A stretch of DNA of 64,000 nucleotides from an uncultured Oscillospiraceae bacterium (GTDB lineage Bacteria; Bacillota; Clostridia; Oscillospirales; Acutalibacteraceae). The notes under the pieces were generated by a model. The model worked only from the letters and a program-made list of their open reading frames with translations. It had not been told where the DNA came from and did not search any database. The stretch spans positions 1 through 64,000 of the forward strand of contig CASFRX010000013.1 in NCBI GenBank assembly GCA_949297075.1, written 5' to 3'. The translations under genes were made by a program, and so were the position numbers. Below, piece by piece: positions 38,685-49,017 of the stretch (position 1 is the first letter of the stretch; every line of letters begins with the position of its first letter).

Positions 38685-39539
38685 TTAAACCTCAGCTATC
38701 CAAACTAAATCGAAGGTTTCTTCGGGTTCAAGGGACTGAATACCTCTTTTTTCGGAGATATCGTCATATCTGATGCGGTCATCATTCACGCCGTACCAAG
38801 GCTCGATGCAAACATAAGGTGCGTTTGGCTTTGCCCAAATGCCGAGGAAAGGTGCATCACCGAAATCAAAACGCACTGTTTTTCCCTGAGCTTCGCTTTT
38901 GAGAGTGACAACGGAAGAATTAAGGTCAGAAAAAATAAGAGCATCATCGTTAAACAAATCAGCAGTCAAACGAAGCTTTTTTCCCTCTTCAAGCTCAACA
39001 GCAAACTTTGTGCCGATGATAATATTCTCTTTATCAATTTTTTCTACCTGTGCGCCCTCTTCGCTTTCTTCAAATTCAAGATAATCGCCTATTTTGCAGT
39101 TAAAGCCCGGATGTGCACCGCAGCAGAAATACATAGTCTTATTATCAGTGTTTTTAACGGTATGAGTGACTTTCAATGCTCTGCCTACAAGCTCAAAGCA
39201 AACCTCAAATTCAAAGGTAAACGGGAACATTTTAAGAGTTTCTTCGCTGCTGCGGAGTATGAACACAGCCCTTGCTCCGTCAACATCAATAGCCTCAAAT
39301 GCCATTTTACGGGCAAAACCGTGCTTAGCAAGAGGATATTCTCTGCCGTCATAGAGGAATTTATCCTTGTAAAGCTGACCGATGGTTGGGAAAAGCACAG
39401 GAGCTTGACCGTACCATATATCCGGATTGCCTTGCCATATATACTCAAAGCCGTCATCCTTAGAAACCATAGAATGAAGCTGAGCGCCCATATCGTCAAT
39501 CTGCGCTGTAAGGTATTCGTTTTCGATACTGTAATACAT
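38685..39539 (-). CDS. Aldose 1-epimerase family protein
   Basis: A 284-residue galactose mutarotase-like beta-sandwich of the YeaD/LacX type. Conserved features include the N-terminal GAQLHSM, HGFAR with the catalytic-region His, GAHPGFNC with the second His, and a C-terminal YVCIEPWYG with the acidic residue. It interconverts anomers of a sugar or sugar phosphate. It lies 29 bases downstream of the class II aldolase gene, so the two probably form an operon for sugar breakdown. Confidence 0.85.
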   Translation of the reverse strand: MYYSIENEYLTAQIDDMGAQLHSMVSKDDGFEYIWQGNPDIWYGQAPVLFPTIGQLYKDKFLYDGREYPLAKHGFARKMAFEAIDVDGARAVFILRSSEETLKMFPFTFEFEVCFELVGRALKVTHTVKNTDNKTMYFCCGAHPGFNCKIGDYLEFEESEEGAQVEKIDKENIIIGTKFAVELEEGKKLRLTADLFNDDALIFSDLNSSVVTLKSEAQGKTVRFDFGDAPFLGIWAKPNAPYVCIEPWYGVNDDRIRYDDISEKRGIQSLEPEETFDLVWIAEV

Positions 39540-39568
39540 TTAGATTCTCCTAAGTCAAATAATAATAT

Positions 39569-40675
39569 TTATGCGTTCTGCTTTTGTCTGTATGCTTCCA
39601 CTTCCCAATTAGTGATAAAATCAGCAAGCTCATCACTCATAGGATGCACTCCGCCAAAGCTCTGAGCATAGGTTGCAACCTTAAGAGCATCGTTAAACAG
39701 CAAAGCCGCAGTTTCACTGCCCTTAGCTGTATAATCAACAGCAAAGAAGCCGCAGCCGTTGATTATTATAATCTTCGGCTTGCAACCGTAAGCATCTTCA
39801 TATTCATTAACTGCACCCCTTATGCAGGCATTGCAAAAACCGTAAACAGGTTTTGCTCGGCAGTAAACAATATGGTCAGGTGTAAAGGGCTTCATAACTG
39901 CTTCGGCTGCTTCGGGACTTGCGGCATATTTAATAGCCTCAACGCTCGGTTCATAAGTGACAACCGCATCGTCACCGTAAATCTGATAAATAACATCAAA
40001 GCATTTCTGTGCCTTTTCGCCGTCATATTCTCCGCTTTCAAAAAACGGATCAACGGTTACTCTTTCTCTGAGCTTACAAAGAACATCAACGAGCATTTCA
40101 TCCAGCTCATCAACTGTATTTGCCGCAAAAAATATGCCGTGGTTTTGCAAGATTATTATATCGGCTTGCTTGCCGTTTACATCTTCGTATTCTTTCATCT
40201 TATCGTAACAGATTTTTGAAAGAATATATCCCGGTTTGCAAGCCTCAACCCAAATAAACTCGTTTCCGAGAATTTCTCTTGCAAGCTTTTCACCGCCTAC
40301 TGAGCAAGTCAAGCCGTTGACAAGAGCAGGATGAAGATGCAGAACAAAGGTTTTATCAAAAAGGCTGTGAAGAAGAGTTTCGACGCTCGGACGCTTATTC
40401 TCCTCTCCCGGCATTCTTGCGGCGCTTAAATCAGCAAGTGCCTGAGCTTCTCTTGCAGCATCGTCCTTTGGATATTCTTTGGTAAAAATCTCAGCCAAAG
40501 CCGCTCTGTTCATTTTTACAAAACCGTCGGAAGTGATTGTTGCAAGCTGAGTGCCCGAGCCTTTGATATACATAACATCGCCGTCTTTTGCGGATGTATT
40601 ACCGCCGCCTGCAAGAACCAGCTCTTCATTGCTGCCGTAAATATTGGAAAAAGAAACAAGTTCATCAATAATCAT
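39569..40675 (-). CDS. Class II aldolase/adducin family protein
   Basis: A 368-residue protein of the class II (zinc) aldolase family. LAGGGNTSAK is the phosphate-binding start, FVLHLHPALVNG gives the metal His pair, and LQNHGIFFAA the third His. The sequence style recalls the aldolase half of the rhamnulose-1-phosphate aldolase/dehydrogenase group. The C-terminal third is longer than in FucA/RhaD (about 215-275 residues) and is not assigned. Probably a deoxysugar-phosphate aldolase, in keeping with the GH29 fucosidase elsewhere in the window. First gene of a two-gene operon. Confidence 0.75.
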   Translation of the reverse strand: MIIDELVSFSNIYGSNEELVLAGGGNTSAKDGDVMYIKGSGTQLATITSDGFVKMNRAALAEIFTKEYPKDDAAREAQALADLSAARMPGEENKRPSVETLLHSLFDKTFVLHLHPALVNGLTCSVGGEKLAREILGNEFIWVEACKPGYILSKICYDKMKEYEDVNGKQADIIILQNHGIFFAANTVDELDEMLVDVLCKLRERVTVDPFFESGEYDGEKAQKCFDVIYQIYGDDAVVTYEPSVEAIKYAASPEAAEAVMKPFTPDHIVYCRAKPVYGFCNACIRGAVNEYEDAYGCKPKIIIINGCGFFAVDYTAKGSETAALLFNDALKVATYAQSFGGVHPMSDELADFITNWEVEAYRQKQNA

Positions 40676-40785
40676 AAAATCTCACCATCATTTTAAGTTT
40701 TTTATTATGATAAACTAATTACGATAAAAATGCAAGCTAAATTGATTATAGGTAAAAAATTTGTAATAAATGGGTAAAAAAGTGC

Positions 40786-40840
40786 TTGACAATATGGCAA
40801 TAACAATGTATAATCAAAACAGTTAACCGAACATTTGTAC
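40786..40840 (+). promoter_or_regulatory. recA promoter with LexA (SOS) box
   Basis: A perfect TTGACA (40786-40791) and TATAAT (40809-40814) are 17 bp apart. CGAACATTTGTAC (40828-40840), close to the Gram-positive LexA consensus CGAAC-N4-GTTCG, lies just after the start point. Confidence 0.8.
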
Positions 40841-40863
40841 TATAACTTTCGGAGGAAAAATAA

Positions 40864-41982
40864 ATGGCAGAAAAAGTAACTGCTCTTGAAACCGCTCTCA
40901 AACAAATCGAAAAAAGCTACGGCAAAGGCGCCATAATGCGCCTTGGTCAAAACTGCGGCCTTAATGTTGAAGCTATTTCAACAGGCTCATTATCTCTTGA
41001 CCAAGCTACAGGCATAGGCGGACTCCCCCGTGGCAGAATTGTTGAAATATACGGTCCTGAATCCTCGGGTAAAACGACTTTGGCTCTCCATGTTGTTGCT
41101 CAGGCGCAAAAAGACGGCGGCGAATGTGCGTTTATTGACGCCGAGCACGCTCTCGACCCTGTTTATGCTGCCAACCTTGGCGTTGATATTGATTCTTTGC
41201 TTGTTTCTCAACCTGATAACGGTGAACAGGCTCTCGAAATTACCGAAGCTCTTGTTCGTTCAGGTGCACTTGATGTTATTGTTGTTGACTCTGTTGCAGC
41301 CCTCGTTCCCAGAGCAGAAATTGAGGGTGAAATGGGTGAATCCCATGTTGGTCTGCACGCAAGGCTCATGTCTCAAGCTCTTCGCAAGCTCGCAGGCGCT
41401 ATTTCAAAATCAAACACCATTCTTATCTTTATTAATCAGCTTCGTGAAAAAGTCGGCGTAATGTACGGCAGTCCTGAAGTCACCACAGGCGGCCGTGCCC
41501 TCAAATATTATGCATCAATGCGTATTGATGTCCGCAAATCTGAACAGCTTAAAGGCAACGGCGGCGAATTTATCGGCAGCCGCACCAAAGCAAAAATTGT
41601 TAAAAACAAAGTCGCTCCCCCTTTTAAAGTTGCTGAATTTGATATTATGTTCGGCAGAGGTATCACTCCTGAGGGCGAAATTCTCGACCTTGCTGTTGAG
41701 TTTGATATAGTACATAAGAGCGGCGCATGGTTCTCATATAATGATGAACGCCTCGGTCAGGGTCGTGACAATGTTAAGGAGCTTATCCGCACCAATCCTG
41801 AGCTTTCCGCTGAGCTTGAAGCTAAAGTTCGCACAAAATTTGCCGAAATGTCTGCTGCTCCTTCAGCTCCCAAGGCTCAGAAAAAACAAACCGTCCCTGC
41901 TCCTGCCCCTGTTGTTCCCCCTGTTGAGCCCAAGGCAAAGATTAAAGCAAACCTTGATATTGCAGTAGATGACGACGAATGA
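40864..41982 (+). CDS. recA: Recombinase RecA
   Basis: DNA strand-exchange protein and LexA co-protease. 372 residues: core with Walker [10 protein letters not shown], Walker B region [15 protein letters not shown]-binding loops ([19 protein letters not shown] and the [18 protein letters not shown] stretch), and a long Ala/Pro/Lys-rich C-terminal tail ending in an acidic DDDE. GGAGG precedes the start. It overlaps recX by four bases. Confidence 0.98.
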   Translation: MAEKVTALETALKQIEKSYGKGAIMRLGQNCGLNVEAISTGSLSLDQATGIGGLPRGRIVEIYGPESSGKTTLALHVVAQAQKDGGECAFIDAEHALDPVYAANLGVDIDSLLVSQPDNGEQALEITEALVRSGALDVIVVDSVAALVPRAEIEGEMGESHVGLHARLMSQALRKLAGAISKSNTILIFINQLREKVGVMYGSPEVTTGGRALKYYASMRIDVRKSEQLKGNGGEFIGSRTKAKIVKNKVAPPFKVAEFDIMFGRGITPEGEILDLAVEFDIVHKSGAWFSYNDERLGQGRDNVKELIRTNPELSAELEAKVRTKFAEMSAAPSAPKAQKKQTVPAPAPVVPPVEPKAKIKANLDIAVDDDE

Positions 41983-42599
41983 TTATTTCAGCACAAAAAG
42001 GCAAAGCAAATAAAATACACATCAGCATCGACGGTGAATACAGACTCACCGTTGATGCTGGTTTCTGGTTTTCTTGCGGATATATTTCAGGCGATGAAAT
42101 AAATGAAGAAGAATACAGCGCATTGGCTGAAAGAATTTCAAAACGCCGTTGCTTCAACCGAGCGCTTAACATTTTATCCCGCCGTGACCATTGCGAAAAA
42201 GAACTTTTCCGCAAGCTTGTACGAACCGACGGAGAAACAGCCGCACAAAGCGCCGTAAAACGAGTTAAAGAGCTCGGTCTTATTAACGACGAACGCTATG
42301 CACAAGCGCTTTCAAAGGAGCTTGCCGAGCGAAAGGGTTACAGCATTCGTGCAATTAATGCAGAGCTTTTGCATAGAGGAATTGATAAATACACAGCAGA
42401 AAACGCAATAAGTGAATTAACACTTGACGAGAGTGATAAAATTAAGCTATTATTAGACGGTAAGTATAACAGACGGATGCAGGACGAAAAGGGAAGAAAG
42501 CAGGTTTTCAACGCTCTCCTGCGCCTCGGCTTCGGCTATTCTCAAATTCGCAGCGCCATGCGAGAATATGATGAATTCAGTGAGGAATATGATACATGA
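41979..42599 (+). CDS. recX: Regulatory protein RecX
   Basis: Inhibitor/modulator of RecA filaments. 206 residues of mostly helical three-helix repeats; the typical [19 protein letters not shown] and [16 protein letters not shown] segments are present. The ATG overlaps the recA stop (ATGA) and its own end overlaps rimO the same way, giving tight translational coupling. Confidence 0.93.
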   Translation: MIISAQKGKANKIHISIDGEYRLTVDAGFWFSCGYISGDEINEEEYSALAERISKRRCFNRALNILSRRDHCEKELFRKLVRTDGETAAQSAVKRVKELGLINDERYAQALSKELAERKGYSIRAINAELLHRGIDKYTAENAISELTLDESDKIKLLLDGKYNRRMQDEKGRKQVFNALLRLGFGYSQIRSAMREYDEFSEEYDT

Positions 42600-43918
42600 A
42601 TACAGTCGGCTTTATTTCACTCGGATGTCCGAAAAACCAAATTGACGGCGAATGTCTTTTAGCTCTGCTTGATGAAAACGGTTTTGAAATTTCAGACCCA
42701 TATGACGGCGTTGATGTTGTTATAATAAACACCTGCGGTTTTATTGAAAGCGCAAAAAAAGAAGCTATTGAAAATATACTTGACATGGCTCAGCTCAAAG
42801 GAGAAGGCACTATAGGCAAGATTGTTGTCACAGGCTGCCTTGCTGAAAGGTACAAAGAGGAAATACTTACAGAAATTCCTGAAGTTGATGCGGTTGTAGG
42901 AATTGGAGCAAACGGAAACATTGTTGAAATTTGCAAACAGGTGCTCGCAGGTGAAACAGTAGGCAAATTTCCCCCAAAATGCGAAATGCCCATGAACGGC
43001 AAACGCATACTCACTACACCCGAACACTATGCGTATTTAAAAATTGCAGACGGATGTAACAACCGCTGCACATATTGTGCCATTCCGTCTATACGAGGAA
43101 ATTACCGCAGCCGTGAAATCGACGATATTATTGATGAAGCAAAACAACTTGCCGAAAAAGGTGTTAAAGAGCTTATTGTTGTGGCTCAGGATACCACTCT
43201 TTACGGTAAAGATATTTATCAGCGTTTGGCTTTGCCTGAGCTTCTGAAGAAACTTGCTGAAATTGACGGTATTCATTGGATTCGTATGCTCTATTGCTAC
43301 CCTGATGAATTTACCGACGAGCTTATTGAAACAATAGCAACCGAACCTAAAATTCTCCACTATATTGACCTGCCTCTACAGCACGCCGATGACAAAATTT
43401 TAAAGGCAATGAACCGCCGAGGCACACAGGAGCAGGTCAAAGAACTCATCGCTAAACTGCGTTCAAAAATTCCCGATATAGTTATTCGCACAACATTTAT
43501 CACAGGTTTCCCCGGTGAAAGCGAAGAAAACTTTGAAAGCTTAGCTCTGTTTGTCAACGAAACAGAGTTTGACCATCTCGGATGTTTTGCATATTCAGCC
43601 GAAGAAGGCACACCGGCAGCGGAATTTGAAGACCAGATTGACGAACGCACAAAGCTAAAAAGACAAGATATTATAATGAATGACCAATATAGTATTGTTC
43701 AGGATAAGCATAATCGGCTTATCGGAAAAAGCTTTGAGGTGCTGATTGAGAGCTACGATGCCTATACGGACAGCTACACGGGCCGAAGCTACATGGACGC
43801 ACCCGAAATTGACTGCTGCGTTAAATTCACCTGTTCTTATCCCCTTGCCGAGGGTGAATTTTGCACAGTTAAAATATTTGACATAGATGAGTATGATCTC
43901 ATCGGAGAGGTTGAGTAA
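42596..43918 (+). CDS. rimO: Ribosomal protein uS12 methylthiotransferase RimO
   Basis: Radical SAM enzyme adding a methylthio group to an Asp of ribosomal protein S12. 440 residues: an N-terminal UPF0004 domain with a [4Fe-4S] Cys set (SLGCPKN, NTCGF, TGCLAERY), the radical SAM motif CNNRCTYCAIP, and a C-terminal TRAM domain. SLGCPKNQID is the usual RimO signature distinguishing it from MiaB. Coupled to recX by a four-base overlap and abutting pgsA. Confidence 0.95.
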   Translation: MNTVGFISLGCPKNQIDGECLLALLDENGFEISDPYDGVDVVIINTCGFIESAKKEAIENILDMAQLKGEGTIGKIVVTGCLAERYKEEILTEIPEVDAVVGIGANGNIVEICKQVLAGETVGKFPPKCEMPMNGKRILTTPEHYAYLKIADGCNNRCTYCAIPSIRGNYRSREIDDIIDEAKQLAEKGVKELIVVAQDTTLYGKDIYQRLALPELLKKLAEIDGIHWIRMLYCYPDEFTDELIETIATEPKILHYIDLPLQHADDKILKAMNRRGTQEQVKELIAKLRSKIPDIVIRTTFITGFPGESEENFESLALFVNETEFDHLGCFAYSAEEGTPAAEFEDQIDERTKLKRQDIIMNDQYSIVQDKHNRLIGKSFEVLIESYDAYTDSYTGRSYMDAPEIDCCVKFTCSYPLAEGEFCTVKIFDIDEYDLIGEVE

Positions 43919-44479
43919 ATGAACACGCCTAACAAACTGACTATTGCAAGAGTAATAATTACCCCTTTCTTTTTGCTTGCATTTTTAAGCTCTGTCCCCC
44001 ATCGATTTATTATTGCCTGCGCTGTTTTCGCAGTTGCCGCAATCACCGATGCCATTGACGGCAAGCTTGCAAGAAAAAACAACCAGGTTACAACCTTTGG
44101 CAAGCTTTTAGACCCTGTTGCAGACAAAATGCTCACCACTGCCGCTTTGCTTGGCTTTATAGCCGAGGGAATTTGCAGCGTTTGGCCCGTATTCATTATT
44201 CTCACAAGAGAATTTATAATAACATCCGTTCGCCTTATTTCCGCTTCACAAAATGTTGTTGTACCGGCTAATATTTGGGGCAAAATCAAAACCGCAACTC
44301 AAATGGTTTTCACCGTTATCATTATGCTTTGGGGCGAACTTGTTGAAACATACGGATTCTTAAAGCTCAATTTCCATACGGTTACTAATATAATGATTTG
44401 GATTACTGCCGCACTTGCAGCAATATCCGGCGTAATCTATTTAATGCAAGCTAAAAAAACAATTGACTTCTCAAAATAA
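43919..44479 (+). CDS. pgsA: CDP-diacylglycerol-glycerol-3-phosphate 3-phosphatidyltransferase
   Basis: Makes phosphatidylglycerol phosphate, the precursor of phosphatidylglycerol, in the membrane. 186 residues, several membrane helices, and the CDP-alcohol phosphatidyltransferase motif DAIDGKLARKNNQVTTFGKLLDPVADK. It starts on the base after the rimO stop. The promoter of the cysE-cysS unit lies in its last codons. Confidence 0.95.
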   Translation: MNTPNKLTIARVIITPFFLLAFLSSVPHRFIIACAVFAVAAITDAIDGKLARKNNQVTTFGKLLDPVADKMLTTAALLGFIAEGICSVWPVFIILTREFIITSVRLISASQNVVVPANIWGKIKTATQMVFTVIIMLWGELVETYGFLKLNFHTVTNIMIWITAALAAISGVIYLMQAKKTIDFSK

Positions 44480-44491
44480 ATTGCATATAAT
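44463..44491 (+). promoter_or_regulatory. cysE-cysS promoter
   Basis: TTGACT (44463-44468) inside the end of pgsA and TATAAT (44486-44491), 17 bp apart, directly upstream of the T-box leader. Confidence 0.7.
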
Positions 44492-44499
44492 AGTAAAAA

Positions 44500-44755
44500 A
44501 TGCGTTTTAGTAGGAATAAGTACCGCTAACTTATAGCTTTCACAGAGAGGTGCACGCTTTGCTGCAAGTGCACTGTCAGCTTGTTTTCGGGAATGCGCCC
44601 TATCAGCACACAGCAGGAAATGGCTGTGCGGCAGGCACCGTTATCCGCCTCAGGTTTTAACGAACCTATTGAGTATAATGTCGGAGTGGAACCGCGAGAA
44701 GATTTTCGCCTCCGTCGCTATTGGATTTTCCTTTAGCGGCGGAGTTTTGTTTTTG
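44500..44755 (+). promoter_or_regulatory. Cysteine T-box riboswitch
   Basis: A tRNA-sensing leader. Stem I start (AGTAG, CAGAGAGG), specifier-loop segment GAATGCGCC with codon TGC (44594-44596, Cys), and the T-box core TGGAACCGCG (44687-44696) are present. The terminator pairs CTCCGTCGCT (44710-44719) with AGCGGCGGAG (44735-44744) and is followed by a T run. Uncharged tRNA-Cys should favour read-through into cysE-cysS. Confidence 0.92.
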
Positions 44756-44768
44756 AGGTGATTAAATT

Positions 44769-45410
44769 TTGTTTAGGCAGTTGAGGGAAGATATAGCCTG
44801 CGTTAAAGAGCGCGATCCTGCCGCTCATTCAACACTGGAAATACTGTTTCTTTACCCGGGAATTAAAGCTGTCAGAATGCACCGCTTAGCGCATAAATGT
44901 TATAACAAAAAGCTATTTTTCCTTGCGCGCATGATTTCTCAGCGTGCCGCTAAAAAAACAGGAATTGAAATTCATCCCGGCGCACAAATCGGAAAGCGGC
45001 TTTTCATTGACCACGGAACAGGCGTTGTTATCGGTGAAACGGCAATTATCGGCGACAATGTTACCATATATCAGGGAGTTACTCTCGGCGGTACGGGACA
45101 CCACACAGGCAAACGCCATCCCACAATTGGAAACAATGTTATGATAGGTTCCGGCGCCAAGGTTCTCGGTCCGTTTAAAATCGGCGACAATACAAACATT
45201 GCCGCAGGCGCAGTAGTTCTTGAAGAAATACCGCCTAATTCCACGGCGGTCGGTGTGCCGGCAAGAGTTGTTAAACAAAACGGCAAGCGTGTTGATGACC
45301 TTGACCAGATACACATTCCCGACCCCATTGCAATGGAACTTTGCAAAATGCAGATTGAAATTGATAAGCTGAACAAAAGAATCGAATACATGGAAAAGGA
45401 GAAAAATTAA
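44769..45410 (+). CDS. cysE: Serine O-acetyltransferase
   Basis: Acetylates serine, the first step of cysteine synthesis. 213 residues: a short helical N-terminal domain and a left-handed beta-helix of hexapeptide repeats ([36 protein letters not shown]) with the catalytic His pair. The start is a TTG with GAGGTGA about eight bases upstream; no better ATG precedes the conserved region. One base separates it from cysS. Controlled by the cysteine T-box. Confidence 0.95.
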   Translation: MFRQLREDIACVKERDPAAHSTLEILFLYPGIKAVRMHRLAHKCYNKKLFFLARMISQRAAKKTGIEIHPGAQIGKRLFIDHGTGVVIGETAIIGDNVTIYQGVTLGGTGHHTGKRHPTIGNNVMIGSGAKVLGPFKIGDNTNIAAGAVVLEEIPPNSTAVGVPARVVKQNGKRVDDLDQIHIPDPIAMELCKMQIEIDKLNKRIEYMEKEKN

Positions 45411-46799
45411 ATGAAGATTTACAACACTTTAACCCGTTCTAAGCAGGAACTTAAAACAGTTGAACCGGGTGTTTTAAAGGTCTATGCCTGCGGCCCCACT
45501 GTTTACAACTTTATTCATATCGGTAACGCTCGTCCCCTTTGCGTTTTTGATGTACTGCGCCGATATATGGAATACAGAGGTTATGAGGTCAAATTTGTTC
45601 AAAACTTCACAGATATTGACGATAAAATTATCCGCCGAGCAAACGAAGAAGGCTTGACATTCAAAGAAATCAGCGAAAAATATATTGAAGAATTTTGGAA
45701 AGACGCCAAGGGCATGAATATCCGTGAAGCAACAGTTCATCCCAAGGCAACAGAAAATATTGACGAAATTATTTCTATAATTTCTACCCTTGTTGAAAAA
45801 GGCTTTGCTTACGCAGTAAACGGAGATGTTTATTTCAGCCCCTCCAAATTTGACGAATACGGCAAGCTCTCTCATCAGCCTCTCGAAGAGCTTGAAGCAG
45901 GCGCAAGAATTAATGTTGAAGATATTAAGCATGAGCCTATGGATTTTGCCCTCTGGAAAGGCGCAAAGCCAGGCGAGCCCTATTGGGAATCCCCTTGGGG
46001 CAAGGGCAGACCGGGTTGGCACATTGAATGTTCTGCCATGGTACGCCGATACCTGGGCACAACTATTGATATTCACTGCGGCGGTCAGGATTTAATATTC
46101 CCCCACCATGAAAACGAAATTGCACAAAGCGAATGCTGCAACGGTGCGCCTTTTGCAAATTATTGGATGCACAACGGATATATCAATGTTGACAATGTTA
46201 AGATGTCAAAATCCCTCGGCAACTTCTTTACAGTTCGTGATGTTGCGGAAAAATATGGTTATGAAGCAATTCGTTACCTTATGATTTCCTCTCATTATCG
46301 CAGCCCCATCAACTACAGCGTTGATATAATTGAGCAGTGCAAGGCTTCTCTTGAGCGCCTTTACACCTGCAGAAACAATCTTGATTTTGCCCTCGAAAAT
46401 GCTGTTGACGGCGAGCTTGACGGCAATTTCACCGAAACTGTAGCAGGCAGAACTCAGCAGTTTATAAAAGCAATGGATGACGATATGAACACAGCCGACG
46501 CACTTGCGGCTGTATATGAGCTGGTCAGAGATATTAACACAGCTATTGCAGCCGGTGCAAACAAAGCAACACTCGAGCTTGCATCAAAAGCTTTTGATGA
46601 GCTTACAGATGTTCTCGGCCTTGTTTACAACCGCCAGAAATCAAGCCTTGACGAAGAGGTTGAGGAGCTTATCGCTCAGCGTGCAGCCGCCAGAAAAGAG
46701 AAAAACTGGGCAAAAGCTGACGAAATCCGTGATAAAATCAAGGCAATGGGCATAGTGCTTGAAGATACATCACAAGGTGTAAAGTGGCACAAAGCGTAA
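45411..46799 (+). CDS. cysS: Cysteinyl-tRNA synthetase
   Basis: Class I synthetase charging tRNA-Cys. 462 residues. Zn-binding Cys of YACGPTVYN, the HIGH-equivalent HIGNARP, WHIECS and the KMSKSLGNF signature are all present; the C-terminal helical anticodon-binding domain is complete. Co-transcribed with cysE so cysteine supply and tRNA charging respond together to tRNA-Cys charge. Confidence 0.97.
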   Translation: MKIYNTLTRSKQELKTVEPGVLKVYACGPTVYNFIHIGNARPLCVFDVLRRYMEYRGYEVKFVQNFTDIDDKIIRRANEEGLTFKEISEKYIEEFWKDAKGMNIREATVHPKATENIDEIISIISTLVEKGFAYAVNGDVYFSPSKFDEYGKLSHQPLEELEAGARINVEDIKHEPMDFALWKGAKPGEPYWESPWGKGRPGWHIECSAMVRRYLGTTIDIHCGGQDLIFPHHENEIAQSECCNGAPFANYWMHNGYINVDNVKMSKSLGNFFTVRDVAEKYGYEAIRYLMISSHYRSPINYSVDIIEQCKASLERLYTCRNNLDFALENAVDGELDGNFTETVAGRTQQFIKAMDDDMNTADALAAVYELVRDINTAIAAGANKATLELASKAFDELTDVLGLVYNRQKSSLDEEVEELIAQRAAARKEKNWAKADEIRDKIKAMGIVLEDTSQGVKWHKA

Positions 46800-46820
46800 T
46801 TTCTGATTAAGAAAAAAACA

Positions 46821-46858
46821 ACGGCATAGCTGGTTAATTTCAGCTATGCCGTTAATTT
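46821..46858. terminator. Bidirectional terminator between cysS and hisIE
   Basis: AACGGCATAGCTG and CAGCTATGCCGTT form a perfect 13-bp stem with an 8-base loop and A/T runs on both sides. Confidence 0.88.
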
Positions 46859-46874
46859 TATATTAAATAGACTA

Positions 46875-47522
46875 TCAGGTCATCTTCTCCTGCTTAACCT
46901 TATGGTCAATGACATGGCGAGACGAAAGCTCATTTATAATATCTTCAACAGAAATATCCATTTCAGCCATCATAACCATTACATGATAAGCAAGGTCGGC
47001 AACTTCATAAATAGTTTCTTTTTTGTCGTCAGCCTTTGCAGCAATGATAACTTCGGTGGATTCTTCGCCAACCTTTTTAAGAATTTTATCAATTCCCTTT
47101 TCAAAAAGATAAGTCGTGTAAGAGCCTGCCTGCTTTTCATCCTTGCGGGATTTAATGAGCTTCATAAGATTATCGAGAGAAAAATCATTATAGCCGTGCT
47201 TGCGATAAAAAGTATTGGTAAAGCAGGAATCCGTACCCTTGTGGCAAGCAGGACCGTCTTTTTTAACGGTAATGACAAGAGCGTCCAAGTCACAATCAGC
47301 TTCAATTTTCAAAACATGCTGATAATTGCCCGATGTTTCACCTTTGCGCCACAGCTTTTGGCGTGAACGGGACCAAAAGCAGGTAGTACCCTCATCAAGA
47401 GTAATTCTAAGGCTTTCACGATTCATGTAAGCGAGTGTTAAAACATTTTTTGTGCGGTAATCCACAACTATGGCAGGAATAAGGCCATTGGAATCAAATT
47501 TTAAATCATCTACATGCAACAT
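46875..47522 (-). CDS. hisIE: Bifunctional phosphoribosyl-AMP cyclohydrolase/phosphoribosyl-ATP pyrophosphatase
   Basis: Steps 2 and 3 of histidine synthesis in one 215-residue protein. The N-terminal HisI half has TCFWSRSRQKLWRKGETSGN and the zinc-binding Asp/Cys region (DCDLDAL, GPACHKG). The C-terminal HisE half has KVGEESTEVIIAAK. Last gene of the his operon. Confidence 0.96.
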   Translation of the reverse strand: MLHVDDLKFDSNGLIPAIVVDYRTKNVLTLAYMNRESLRITLDEGTTCFWSRSRQKLWRKGETSGNYQHVLKIEADCDLDALVITVKKDGPACHKGTDSCFTNTFYRKHGYNDFSLDNLMKLIKSRKDEKQAGSYTTYLFEKGIDKILKKVGEESTEVIIAAKADDKKETIYEVADLAYHVMVMMAEMDISVEDIINELSSRHVIDHKVKQEKMT

Positions 47523-47534
47523 ATCTTTTTCCTC

Positions 47535-48293
47535 TCAAATTCTCACATTAATTGAATTATTTCTAAGCTCTTTTTTGAGCTCATCTATCGCAACTTCTCC
47601 GAAATGGAAAATCGAAGCGGCAAGCCCCGCATCGACCTTGGGAAGCTTTTGGAAAAGCTCCACAAAATCCTGCATACATCCTGCACCGCCTGAAGCAATA
47701 ACAGGCACGCTTACTAAATCACAAACAGCTTCAAGCATTTCAAGGTCAAAGCCCTGTTTGACACCGTCAGTATCAATGCTGTTGACAACAATTTCACCTG
47801 CGCCGTTATCCACGCCGAACTTTATCCATTCAAGAGCATCTATGCCGGTATTTACTCTGCCGCCGTTCTTAAACAGCATAAATTTGCCGTCAACACGCTT
47901 TATATCGGCAGAAAGCACAACACACTGGTCGCCGTATTTTTTGGCCGCCTCACCTATTATTTTCGGATTTTTAATGGCGCCTGAGTTTACGCTGACTTTA
48001 TCGGCTCCGCATTTGAGCACACGCTCAAAATCATCAAGAGTTGTGATGCCGCCGCCGACTGTAAGGGGAATAAATATTTTTGAAGCCGCTTCTTTAAGAA
48101 TATCTGTAAAAATCTGCCTGCCCTCTACAGAGGCTGTAATATCGTAAAAAACAAGCTCGTCTGCACCTGAACGGCTGTAGAAATCCGCTAACTCAACAGG
48201 CGATGAAACATCGCTCAAGCCTTCAAAATTAACACCTTTAACTACTCTGCCGTTTTTTACATCAAGGCAGGGTATAATTCTTTTTGTTATCAT
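47535..48293 (-). CDS. hisF: Imidazole glycerol phosphate synthase subunit HisF
   Basis: TIM-barrel cyclase subunit that joins with HisH to make imidazole glycerol phosphate and AICAR. 252 residues. Catalytic Asp residues in IPCLDVKNGRVVKG and NSIDTDG, and phosphate loops VGGGI and ASGGAG. It overlaps hisA by four bases. Confidence 0.97.
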   Translation of the reverse strand: MITKRIIPCLDVKNGRVVKGVNFEGLSDVSSPVELADFYSRSGADELVFYDITASVEGRQIFTDILKEAASKIFIPLTVGGGITTLDDFERVLKCGADKVSVNSGAIKNPKIIGEAAKKYGDQCVVLSADIKRVDGKFMLFKNGGRVNTGIDALEWIKFGVDNGAGEIVVNSIDTDGVKQGFDLEMLEAVCDLVSVPVIASGGAGCMQDFVELFQKLPKVDAGLAASIFHFGEVAIDELKKELRNNSINVRI

Positions 48294-49015
48294 TTTACCT
48301 GCTCCCCTGCTATTCTGACAGCTTCTTCTAAATCTATGGCGCCGGTGTAAAGCGCTTTGCCGAGAATTGCGCCATAAACGCCTGAATCGGTAAGGGCTTT
48401 CACATCTTCAAGGCTCGATACACCGCCGGAGGCTACAGTATCAAACTTAAACCTCTTTGCCATTTCTTTGTAAAGCTCACGGTTAGTTCCCTGCATTGCA
48501 CCGTCCTTTGAAATATCGGTACAAATTACGGTTTTAACGCCCATGTTATCCAGCTTTTCGCAAAACTCAAAGCCGTCAACCTCGCTGACATTAATCCATC
48601 CATGCGTCGCAACCTTGCCGCCGAGCATATCAACGCCGACAGCTATTTTATCGCCGTATTTGCTTACCATATCGGCAACAAATTCGGGATTTGAAATAGC
48701 TACAGTGCCGAGGATAACGCGCATAACGCCTGCATCAATATATTTCTTAATTATTTCTTCGCTTCGTATGCCGCCGCCGATTTCAACCTTTAATCCGCTG
48801 TTTTTTGCTAAGTCAGCAACAATTTCAAAGTTGGGATTATTGCCGTCTTTTGCTCCGTCCAAATCAACAACATGGAGATATTCAGCGCCGCTATCCTTAA
48901 ATCCCTTTGCGGTTTCAAGAGGATTAGTGCCGTAGACGGTCATTTGATTGTAATCGCCCTTAAAAAGGCGCACAACCTGTTTATCTTTTAAATCAATCGC
49001 AGGAAATAGCAGCAT
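48290..49015 (-). CDS. hisA: ProFAR isomerase HisA
   Basis: Amadori isomerase of histidine synthesis, a TIM barrel homologous to HisF. About 241 residues. FPAIDLKDKQVVRL carries the catalytic Asp, and IGGGIRS and ASGGVSS bind phosphate. The start at 49015 follows GAGGTG; an in-frame codon 15 bases upstream overlaps the SD. Begins just after the hisH stop. Confidence 0.96.
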   Translation of the reverse strand: MLLFPAIDLKDKQVVRLFKGDYNQMTVYGTNPLETAKGFKDSGAEYLHVVDLDGAKDGNNPNFEIVADLAKNSGLKVEIGGGIRSEEIIKKYIDAGVMRVILGTVAISNPEFVADMVSKYGDKIAVGVDMLGGKVATHGWINVSEVDGFEFCEKLDNMGVKTVICTDISKDGAMQGTNRELYKEMAKRFKFDTVASGGVSSLEDVKALTDSGVYGAILGKALYTGAIDLEEAVRIAGEQVK

Positions 49016-49017
49016 AA